NCBI GenBank assembly: GCA_024400495.1 | Contig: JAKSMR010000005.1 | Coordinates: forward strand, 50,874-114,873 | Reading direction: 5' to 3' | Length of the DNA stretch: 64,000 bases | Source of the DNA: Bacteroidales bacterium | GTDB taxonomy: Bacteria; Bacteroidota; Bacteroidia; Bacteroidales; P3 | Shown: positions 25,982 to 34,000 of the stretch, one piece after another | How the letters are laid out: each line of letters opens with the position of its first letter | Numbering within the stretch: the stretch's first letter is position 1 | The notes under the pieces: model-generated | What the model saw: only the letters and a program-made list of their open reading frames with translations | What the model was told of the DNA's origin: nothing | The model's database searches: none | Translations under genes and position numbers: made by a program

Positions 25982-26219
25982 TATCTGTATGGTGGGCCTT
26001 ACGGTGAAAGAATCCATACCTATATGTGGGACGAAGCGGCTAGCAAATGGTGGTACTCCGTGCTTGACATCGCTGGGGCTCTCAATCAACAAGACGACTA
26101 CGAGAAGACCCGCAACTACTGGAAGTACCTATAAGCGAAACCAAGAAAAGAGCAATCCCAAGTGGTTAGTGTCACTACCCGATCGAAGCTGTACGCCCCC
26201 GATGGCAACAAAAACAAGA
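25982..26219 (+). pseudogene. BRO-N / phage-antirepressor-type pseudogene fragment
   Basis: In one frame the sequence reads YGERIHTYMWDEAASKWWYS, then VLDIAGALNQQDDYEKTRNY and WKYL, an in-frame TAA (26132-26134), then AKPRKEQSQVVSVTTRSKLY and APDGNK. This is the BRO N-terminal domain pattern (W-x-x-x-x-x-K-W-Y-S-V-x-D-I, then N-Y-W) found in phage antirepressors. One nonsense codon and loss of both ends make it non-functional. Confidence 0.65.
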
Positions 26220-26290
26220 TTAATAACAAGGCAAACCGTAATCATGGCAGGCGATGCTGCCTCGTGATGGTGATGATGATGATCGTGCAT
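26204..26290 (-). pseudogene. N-terminal stub of a CDF-type (zinc) efflux transporter
   Basis: From the ATG at 26290 the minus strand encodes MHDHHHHHHEAASPAM, then ITVCLVINLVFVAI: a His-rich metal-binding start and the first transmembrane helix of a cation diffusion facilitator. Homology stops near 26204, where the sequence runs into the BRO pseudogene. A promoter is preserved upstream. Confidence 0.6.
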
Positions 26291-26316
26291 AACTTTGACA
26301 ATTTTGAAATTTTGTG

Positions 26317-26324
26317 CAAAGGTA
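26317..26324 (-). promoter_or_regulatory. -7 box of the truncated CDF gene
   Basis: TACCTTTG on the minus strand, 27 bp upstream of the CDF stub ATG. Intact consensus in front of a dead gene. Confidence 0.55.
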
Positions 26325-26419
26325 CGACTTTTTTTCTGCAAATGGTTTGCAATGTTACATTTGGCAAAACTCAAATATCGTCGCGGTAATCAGTAGCAAT
26401 AATAACGTAAGAAAAGTCC

Positions 26420-27337
26420 TCATTGGAGTTTGTTTTCTAACCATTCTCCTACGACAATGCACGTTTGTCGAGCATCATCCTCAAAGAATAATTCGTGGCG
26501 TTTGCCGCGAACGACATGGCTCGTGACATCTGCAAAGCCATGTTGCTTATAGTCTTTCTCCAACGCTGCCACCGCCTTGGCTCCACCCACCGGATCGTCT
26601 TCGCCGGCAATAAAGAGCACGGGCAGGTCGCGACGCATCGCATCGAAATGCGTATGGCACGACACCTCATAGAGGTTTTGGTACATCATCTGATAGGCTC
26701 CGGCCGTGAAGCCAAAGCCACGTAGTGGGTCTGTCGTAAAGCCTTCCACGTTCGCCTTGTCCACACTCAGCCACGCGTTCTTTCCCTCCTTGCGGAAGGC
26801 GAACAGGAACGGTAGCGAACATATCTTCGTTAGCATCCGGCTTTTGGTGTGCGCACCGCGGAAGAAACGCGTTATCTCGCTGGAGACCAATGCGGTACCG
26901 GTTTCCATTGGCGAATACCAGCCACTGCCCATGATGACGGCCGCCTGCACCTCGTGGCTGTACTCACAGAGATATCGGCGCGTGAGGAATGAGCCCATCG
27001 AGTGTCCAAAGATGCAAAGAGGAATGTCAGGCCATAAGGATTTTGTCGTCTTCGTAATGAGGTGTATATCCTCTATCAGGAGCCGCGCTCCCATTGGATT
27101 GTCAGAAAAGTGACCACGCTCATGAATACCAGATGGTCCATGTCCCAGATGGTCATGGCCAATGACAGCCCAGCCGAGCGAAACCATATATTCGGCAAAG
27201 AGGTCGTAGCGCTCGATATACTCCTCCATGCCATGTACCAATTGCAGCACGGCTTTGGGCTGCGCGTCACCTTGCCAAACGATATAGTGCAATTGTTGTG
27301 CACTATCGTTGGATGTAATATAGTAATGACTTTTCAT
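26420..27337 (-). CDS. Alpha/beta hydrolase, monoglyceride lipase / lysophospholipase-like
   Basis: 305 residues, cytoplasmic (no signal peptide). The nucleophile elbow FGHSMGSF (Ser near residue 112), the oxyanion-region LQLVHGMEEYIERYD and the loop GHDHLGHG are hallmarks of the serine-aminopeptidase S33/monoacylglycerol lipase family. FIAGEDDPVGG holds the likely catalytic Asp and GKRHELFFE the catalytic His. It probably cleaves monoacylglycerols or lysolipids. Its ATG overlaps the stop of a tiny upstream frame (TAATG), which suggests coupled translation. It lies outside the tRNA-bracketed island. Confidence 0.85.
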   Translation of the reverse strand: MKSHYYITSNDSAQQLHYIVWQGDAQPKAVLQLVHGMEEYIERYDLFAEYMVSLGWAVIGHDHLGHGPSGIHERGHFSDNPMGARLLIEDIHLITKTTKSLWPDIPLCIFGHSMGSFLTRRYLCEYSHEVQAAVIMGSGWYSPMETGTALVSSEITRFFRGAHTKSRMLTKICSLPFLFAFRKEGKNAWLSVDKANVEGFTTDPLRGFGFTAGAYQMMYQNLYEVSCHTHFDAMRRDLPVLFIAGEDDPVGGAKAVAALEKDYKQHGFADVTSHVVRGKRHELFFEDDARQTCIVVGEWLENKLQ

Positions 27338-27429
27338 TATTTCTCAATTTCATTTCCTGCGGCATTCGCCATCAGCCACTCTCGCAACTCGTCGCGAGAC
27401 TTAGGATATATGGTAAGTGTACGTGTCAT
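27337..27429 (-). CDS. 30-residue leader peptide or gene fragment before the hydrolase
   Basis: MTRTLTIYPKSRDELREWLM then ANAAGNEIEK. The stop TAA shares its last A with the hydrolase ATG. The phrase SRDELREWL resembles the opening of YdeI-type proteins, so it may be a fragment kept for coupling; this match is weak. It is the only thing seen between the hydrolase and its promoter. Confidence 0.4.
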   Translation of the reverse strand: MTRTLTIYPKSRDELREWLMANAAGNEIEK

Positions 27430-27571
27430 TCCATTCGTCCGTATTTCATTTCCTCACCCTGACTATCATACTGTTTAATGTGGGGTCTATTTATTCATTT
27501 TTTGGACATCCAAACAGACAGAACCCATTAATCTGCCAGACAACCGTTGTTTAACAATTGGTTTACGGGTG

Positions 27572-27579
27572 CAAAATTA
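27572..27579 (-). promoter_or_regulatory. -7 box for the hydrolase unit
   Basis: TAATTTTG on the minus strand, about 143 bp upstream of the 30-residue frame. No other gene lies in the 27430-28073 gap, which also holds the paired dyads at 27812-27907 and the recombinase promoter. Confidence 0.55.
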
Positions 27580-27811
27580 CTACTTTTTTTTGAATATGCA
27601 AGTTTTTCTTCTCAATTCGTCCAGAATTGTGCATTTTGAAACAAAATAAACGCGTTAGGGATTGGAAGGGCTACGGTATTGTACAACAATGCGGAACTTG
27701 TGAACCCCAGCAAAGCTTTTTTTGTATTTCTCCTTTTAGTTCTATATGTATTATTCTCTGCATCTTATGTCAATATCAAGTCCTAAAAACCAGTTGCAAA
27801 GATATGAAAAT

Positions 27812-27907
27812 CTTCACAAATAGAATATTATTTGTGAGTTTTGATACCCAAAATCTACGAAAACGAACGCGACTTCGCAAACAAAGCTCTATTTGTGAGT
27901 TTTGATA
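27812..27907. repeat. Two 35-bp imperfect palindromes, direct repeats 61 bp apart
   Basis: Units at 27812-27846 and 27873-27907 share CTTC-CAAA at the left and an identical TATTTGTGAGTTTTGATA at the right. Unit 1 includes the dyad TCACAAATA...TATTTGTGA. They lie 90-185 bp upstream of the recombinase promoter. They may be operators or recombinase arm sites. Confidence 0.6.
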
Positions 27908-27997
27908 ATATAATCAAAGGCAATAGCTTACATATTCACTTAAAAATATTCAGGAATATTTAGCATTGTAAAGCACCCTTAATTGTCGTAATCTTCG

Positions 27998-28005
27998 TAT
28001 CTTTG
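27998..28005 (+). promoter_or_regulatory. -7 box for the tyrosine recombinase gene
   Basis: TATCTTTGCA, 69 bp before the recombinase ATG. Confidence 0.7.
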
Positions 28006-28073
28006 CATTGTTATAAGTTATTGAGCCTAGCAAAGTTATAAACAAAAATCATTATAATAAAAGACTAAATATC

Positions 28074-28664
28074 ATGAGCAGATTAAACAGCCACACAACA
28101 GCGGACTACATGGAATGGGACACAGCAATGCAACTCATCCATAAACTTTACAGAGCTAAGGACTACCAGATGAGTCTCCTTATCGGATGTGGATGTTTCT
28201 TCGGATTGAGAATATCCGACCTTCTCCAATTGCGTTGGTACCAGGTCCTGTCTGAAGATGGCACCTTCACTATCCGCGAGAAGAAGACAGGTAAGAGAAG
28301 AACAATCAAGGTCAATGAGAGTTTTAGAAGACATATCCAAGACTGCCATGACGCTCTTCAGATAAGAAACGACGGATTGCCTTGTTCTATTTCAAGAAAG
28401 AATACCGTTTATTCAACTCAGAGAATCAATGTCAAGTTGAAGTATATCAAGGTGAAATATGGCGTGAGAATCGGTAACTTCTCCACCCATACCCTTCGTA
28501 AGACCTTCGGTCGCCGTGTCTTTGAACAGGCTGGTGAGAACGCCGAGATGGCATTGGTGAAGTTGATGGAACTGTTCAACCACAGTTCGGTCTGTATTAC
28601 AAAGAGATATCTTGGATTAAGAGAAGAAGAGATTATGGAAGCCTACGATTTGTTGGACTTTTAG
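28074..28664 (+). CDS. Tyrosine recombinase, catalytic domain only
   Basis: 196 residues. Catalytic residues in order: Arg46 in FGLRISDL, the Lys beta-hairpin KKTGKRRTIKV, H-x-x-R in STHTLRKTFG, and the C-terminal box FNHSSVCITKRYLGL with the nucleophilic Tyr. The N-terminal core-binding (SAM-like) domain of full integrases is absent; the protein begins within the catalytic domain. It could act in DNA inversion or excision, or need a partner. Its own promoter and the upstream 35-bp repeats suggest a functional gene. It lies 2.4 kb right of the second tRNA copy, so its link to that island is unproven. Confidence 0.85.
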   Translation: MSRLNSHTTADYMEWDTAMQLIHKLYRAKDYQMSLLIGCGCFFGLRISDLLQLRWYQVLSEDGTFTIREKKTGKRRTIKVNESFRRHIQDCHDALQIRNDGLPCSISRKNTVYSTQRINVKLKYIKVKYGVRIGNFSTHTLRKTFGRRVFEQAGENAEMALVKLMELFNHSSVCITKRYLGLREEEIMEAYDLLDF

Positions 28665-28705
28665 CATGGATAAAACAACGTTGAGAGAACCAAAAACCTA
28701 CTATT

Positions 28706-28882
28706 ATGTGTGAATATATTGCAGAAATCAAGGAAGTTGGAAAACCGAGCATATTGAAGTCGAGTCTCATAGGTCAAAAGAAGACTAAGGAAGAACTGAT
28801 TGCATTCTGGGGTCTTGCAGATCCAGACGTAGAATGGTACCGTTTGTATGAGGTTGTCGATGGACGAAAGGTAGAAATGTGA
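28706..28882 (+). CDS. Small hypothetical protein (58 aa)
   Basis: MCEYIAEIKEVGKPSILKSS then LIGQKKTKEELIAFWGLADP, DVEWYRLYEVVDGRKVEM. It begins 41 bp after the recombinase stop, same strand, and is followed by a good terminator, so the two probably form an operon. Composition is that of a soluble protein; no family recognised. Confidence 0.6.
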   Translation: MCEYIAEIKEVGKPSILKSSLIGQKKTKEELIAFWGLADPDVEWYRLYEVVDGRKVEM

Positions 28883-28928
28883 AGAGATTTGCTCAGAGAT
28901 AAACAGCAAAATAAGAGTTTTTATTAGC

Positions 28929-28963
28929 AACGCCCCATTGGAGAAATCTGATGGGGCGTTCTT
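28929..28963 (+). terminator. Terminator after the recombinase unit
   Basis: AACGCCCCAT (28929-28938) pairs perfectly with ATGGGGCGTT (28951-28960), followed by CTTT. The gap to 29143 is AT-rich without a clear gene. Confidence 0.8.
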
Positions 28964-29143
28964 TGGTTGAATAATGTGTTTGACTGTGTGTTTTTATAAA
29001 TCTTTTTGTGAGAACCACTCAAATATTTGAACTATTTCTCAATAATTAGCAATTTACTTCAATGATTTGAAACAATAAAAACGCGTTTTCTTCGTTATTT
29101 AATTCAATTCTTATAAATTGTACACATGCAATCATAAAGGACT

Positions 29144-29368
29144 ATGGACAAAGGACAAAAAGAGGTCACATATATCAACCGATTAAAAGTTGTTTTGGCA
29201 GAGAAACATCTGACCAACAAATGGCTTGCCGACAAGTTAGGGAAAGACCAGGGCACCGTTTCAAAATGGTGTACTAATAACATGCAGCCCAATCTCGAAA
29301 CATTGAGAGAAATTGCCTTATGCCTTGATGTCAACGTCACAGATTTGCTATGGCCAACTAAAGAATAA
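29144..29368 (+). CDS. XRE-family helix-turn-helix regulator
   Basis: 74 residues, almost all one Cro/C1-type DNA-binding domain: LTNKWLADKLGKDQGTVSKW is the helix-turn-helix, and NLETLREIALCLDVNVTDLL is the conserved C-terminal part. Such small proteins repress their own operon. The AlbA_2 gene begins 19 bp downstream, so the two are likely co-transcribed. Confidence 0.85.
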   Translation: MDKGQKEVTYINRLKVVLAEKHLTNKWLADKLGKDQGTVSKWCTNNMQPNLETLREIALCLDVNVTDLLWPTKE

Positions 29369-29387
29369 AGAAAGGCAGAACAACAAT

Positions 29388-30893
29388 ATGGCATTAACAA
29401 TAGAAGAAATAATAACACAAAAGGAAGGTCAAACGTTCGACTGTAAGAGTGTGCAGATAGAACCCAAGGCATTGGCCGTCCCTATTGTGGCAATGGCAAA
29501 TGCTGATGGTGGCACGCTCGCAATTGGCGTGTCCGACAAGACTCGCCGAATTGAAGGCGTTGATGGTAATGAGAAACGACTCAACGACCTGCTCCGAGTG
29601 CCTTTCGACTTCTGTAATCCTTCTGTGCGAATACGCTGTGAGTACATTCCATGCAAGGATTACGAGGGAAAGGACAATCGCATCCTACTCATGCACATTC
29701 CTGCCAGCGGACAGTTGCATACCAACCAAGCAGACGAGTGTTTCATGCGTGTTGGCGACAAAAGTAAAAAACTGACCTTTGAAGAACGCCTGCAGCTGAT
29801 GTATGACAAGGGCGAGCGTTACTACGAAGACAAAGAGGTTTATGGCGCCACCCTCAATGATGTTGACATGAATCTTGTTAATGACTATCTGCAGGTTATT
29901 GGCTATAGCAAGGGTGCCATGGAATACCTCTGTGAGAACAACGATTTTGTGACAGAGGTTGAGGGCAAGCAGAAGATAAGCACCGCCTGTATTCTTCTAT
30001 TTGGAAAGAATCCACAACGCTTCTTTCCTCGTGCTCGCACCCGTTTCATTCGCTATGAAGGAACGGAGGAAAAGGTTGGTGCTGAAATGAATGTCATCAA
30101 GGACGTAACCTTTGAGGGCACAATCCTCAGTCAGATTCGTCAGACGATCAGCTATCTTGAAACACAAGTTCGGGAACACTCCTACCTTGGCAATGATGGT
30201 TTGTTCCACACCGATCGCGACTATCCTCAGTTCGTCATACAAGAGATGGTGGTCAATAGCGTTTGTCATAGAGCATACAATATCAAGGGAACCGAGATAC
30301 AGATCAAGATGTTCGACGACCGCATTGTTTTTGAAACTCCAGGTGATCTACCAGGGCTCGTTCGTCCCGATAACATCCGTCATACCCATTTCTCACGCAA
30401 TCCCAAGATTGCCCAATTCCTCAAGTCTTACAAGTATGTCAAGGAGTTTGGAGAGGGTATGGATCGTATCTATCGCGAACTCAATGTCAACCATACTTCC
30501 GAACCAAAGGTTCATCTTGATGCCTTCATACTGAAGATTACTGTCAACAAAGGAACCAACAAGTTGATAGAAAATACCCCAGATGTCATAGAAAACAAAG
30601 AAAAGGTGTCTGAAAAGGTGTCTGATGTCATAGAAAGGTTGATAGAAAATCATCAAAAGTTGATAGAAAAGTTGACAGAAAACTTCGTGGGGAATGGCGA
30701 TAAGTTGACAGAAAACCGCAAGAAGATACTTATACTTATGATCAACAACCCGTACATTTCGAAAGAAGAGCTATCAAAATGTGCTGGCATTAGTGTAGCC
30801 GCTATCAGTGCCAACATCACAGCCATGCGAGGCAAGTACCTCAACCGAATAGGACCTGACAAAGGAGGTTTCTGGGAGGTAATAATTGAATAA
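29388..30893 (+). CDS. AlbA_2 / RecG-like ATP-binding transcriptional regulator
   Basis: 501 residues starting at MALTIEEI (an upstream in-frame ATG lies inside the XRE gene). AlbA_2 core: VAMANADGGTLAIGVSDKT (near residue 35). ATP-binding part: QEMVVNSVCHRAYNIKGTEI, IVFETPGDLPGLV and KEFGEGMDRIYREL. A linker with IEN/SEKV/LIEK repeats leads to a winged helix ISKEELSKCAGISVAAIS ending GGFWEVIIE. Same architecture as the gene at 23331 but clearly a different paralogue. The linker DNA contains the 57-bp segment also found at 15114. Role as a nucleotide-dependent regulator is inferred from the family. Confidence 0.85.
   Translation: MALTIEEIITQKEGQTFDCKSVQIEPKALAVPIVAMANADGGTLAIGVSDKTRRIEGVDGNEKRLNDLLRVPFDFCNPSVRIRCEYIPCKDYEGKDNRILLMHIPASGQLHTNQADECFMRVGDKSKKLTFEERLQLMYDKGERYYEDKEVYGATLNDVDMNLVNDYLQVIGYSKGAMEYLCENNDFVTEVEGKQKISTACILLFGKNPQRFFPRARTRFIRYEGTEEKVGAEMNVIKDVTFEGTILSQIRQTISYLETQVREHSYLGNDGLFHTDRDYPQFVIQEMVVNSVCHRAYNIKGTEIQIKMFDDRIVFETPGDLPGLVRPDNIRHTHFSRNPKIAQFLKSYKYVKEFGEGMDRIYRELNVNHTSEPKVHLDAFILKITVNKGTNKLIENTPDVIENKEKVSEKVSDVIERLIENHQKLIEKLTENFVGNGDKLTENRKKILILMINNPYISKEELSKCAGISVAAISANITAMRGKYLNRIGPDKGGFWEVIIE
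30634..30690 (+). repeat. 57-bp segment identical to 15114-15170
   Basis: Here read as RLIENHQKLIEKLTENFV within the linker of the AlbA_2 protein; the copy at 15114 uses another frame. This copy fits its host gene's repeat style and is the likely source. Confidence 0.9.
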
Positions 30894-31096
30894 CACTCAA
30901 TAAAACGATAATTAAAATGAACAAAACAACATCTTGTCAACCTCTCTTGGTCTACATAGTGAAAAAGATAGTGTTTTGGTTTTTGGATGGTTACAAACAA
31001 AAAGGAAAAGATAAGAATTATTTCATACATTGAATAAATACGAGTATTTAGTATTCGGAATTGTAATTTCAATAGGTGATTAACAAAACAATCATT

Positions 31097-34000
31097 ATGA
31101 TAGAACTTAATCTTCAATACATAAAATCCGTGAACTATGCCTTGATAAATAATGGCATAGACATCTGTGAGTCTGCATTGTTATTGTCAAAAGAAAACGA
31201 CATCAAGGACGTTTGTGTGGAATGCAGTGGCGAATACTTTCAGACTACCACAACTCCTATAATACCACTATTACCAGAGGGAAAGGAAGTAAGACTGATC
31301 GGTTTTTCCATGAAGCCGTCAGTTAAGATGACGGGGGCTCTTACGGAGAAGGTGAAGACTTGGTTTACCATAGTGGCTTGGTCTGATGCAAATACGCCTA
31401 AGCAAAAGAAGGAGATATTCAGAAAGGATTACGAGATAGAATTGATGCCATACGATCAATGGCTTGGCACAAGCATTCTGCCACAGTCGTTAGCCTCATT
31501 CGTGACGCCTAACCATCCTCTCATCAACAAAGTGGTGCTCAGTGCAGCTAAGATTCTGAAGGAGATAACTGGCAGCTCGTCACTTTCCGAATATCAGTCC
31601 GGAAATACCGCTGATGTTGTAAAACAGATAGCAGCTGTATATGCTGCCCTTCATAGTGAGAATATTGTATATCGTTCTTTACCAGCAAGCTTTGAGGTTA
31701 TCGGTCAGCGTATAACTCTGCCAGAGCAAGTGCTGTCTTCAAAACTCGGTAACTGCATCGAACTGACAATTCTCTTTGCGAGTGTACTGGAGGCCATTGG
31801 CATTAATTCGGCTGTCATTATACAGAAAGGCCATGCGTATCTTGCAGTATGGCTTGTGGACGACTGTTGCCAGTACAGTGTTTGCGATGATGTGTCATAC
31901 GTAGAGAAGAAATGCTCTAACGGCATCGGAGAAATGCTTGTTGTGGAATCAACGAAGATAACAGACGAGAAAACTTCTTTTGAAGAAGCCATCAAAATTG
32001 CGAATAGAAACCTTGCCGACATCTCTCTATTTGAGATGATGGTTGATATTCGTAGATGTCGCCTGGAGGGAATACGTTCAATGCCGCAGAGAATCATGAA
32101 TAACGGCAATTGGGAGCTGCAGGACGTTGAAGGCGTGGAACATGATGAGTGTGTTCTCGATGTTAAGGAACCTTCTCGCTATGACCTTTCGAAAGTTGTC
32201 GGCTCTGAGCGTGAACTGTCAAGGTTGGATATCTGGGAACGCAAGCTGCTCGACTTCTCTCTGCGTAACAACATGCTCAACCTGTACCTGAGACAAAAAG
32301 CCATACAGTTTATTTCATTCGACATAGACAAACTGGAGGATCATCTTCAGGATGGTGAGGAATATCTGATTACAGAAAAGCCAAATGTGGATATTCGCTA
32401 CAATCAGGAGGAGAGGCTGATACGCTCTAAGCTCTACCCTACTCTGAAACCTCTGATTAGCAATGATATACAGCATCATTATCTGCATACCTATCAGACG
32501 GAGCTGGAGACGAAGAATACCCTGAAGAATATTTACCGTGCTGCCCGGAATGCCATTGAAGAGACAGGCGCTAACTCTCTTTTCCTGACAATAGGTACAT
32601 TGAGATGGTTTGAGACAGAGAGAAGTGAGACTCCTCGCTATGCCCCTATCCTCATGCTTCCGGTAGAGATGGTATATAAGAAAGGACAGTACTATATCAG
32701 AACGAACGATGAGGACATAATGCTGAATGTGACTTTGATAGAGTTTCTGCGACAGAACTATGACATTAAGATTTCTGGACTTGATCCTCTGCCAAAAGAT
32801 GAACATGGCATTGACGTTTCTCTGGTATTCGCCATTATACGTGATGCCATGAAGAATCAGAAACGATGGGATGTTGAGGAAGAAAGCATACTCGGTGTAT
32901 TCTCATTCTCAAAGTTCCTGATGTGGAATGACATTCATAACCATCGTAAGGAACTGATGGAGAATAAGGTGATAGAGAGCCTTGTGCAGCAGCGACTTAC
33001 ATGGCAGCCAGAGCCACTACAGACAACTCTTCAGGAGAAAGATAAAGTGATGAAACCTGAACAGTTGTCACTACCAGTCGCTGTTGATTCTTCACAAATG
33101 GCAGCCGTATTCGCGGCTGGTCTTGGACACTCGTTCATTCTGTATGGGCCTCCAGGAACGGGTAAGTCACAGACAATCACAAACCTTATTGCCAACGCTC
33201 TATTCCAAGGGAAACGTGTGCTCTTCGTGGCAGAGAAGATGGCGGCTCTCAGTGTTGTGCAGAGTCGTCTGGCCAAGATTGGATTGGATCCATTCTGTCT
33301 GGAAATGCACTCCAACAAAGCGACAAAACGTCACATCCTCGATCAGCTTGGCAAGGCTCTTAACGTAAGGCATACAATAAGCCCTAGCGAGTATCCACAC
33401 ACGGCAAAGTCTCTGTTTGAGGAACGCAAGAAGCTTATTGAATACATGGAAGCCCTCCATGAATACAAGGGTTCTGATGGTTTTTCCCTATATGACTGTA
33501 TCATCAGATATGAGATCGATGAGTGCAGGACAATGGATGCTGATATCCTTACAGACACCTTTATGGAAAGATTCTCAAAAGATGAATGGTCAAAATATGA
33601 GCATCTGCTTAGCACACGTCTGGAATCTGTGATGAGCCTCGTCGGACAACCTTCACAGAACACTCTGCTTGGAATGAGCATTGAAGAGAGTGACCTTGCA
33701 AGTGAATCGAAACTGCGTGATTCTTTAAATAGGTCTATTCAAACAATCAGCGATGCCCTGAAGAGTTATGAACTACTTCTTACTGCTTCACAGAAGCGTG
33801 AGGAATTGCTGAAGAACAACACTCCGACAATCTTCAACGAAGATGCCGACGAACTATATACGGAATGGCGAAAGGCAAAGGCAAAATGGTTCATACCAAG
33901 ATTCTTCGCCAAACGTTCATTCCTTAACCGTCTGCGTAGCTTCAACCAGTATATTGTGGAAAATGAGGTTGATACACTTATCTCATCACTGGCTGAATAC

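Noticed and set aside
27812-27907. Possible two-repeat CRISPR array
   Set aside because: Only two units, the repeats differ inside, the gap between them is 26 bp, and there are no cas genes nearby.
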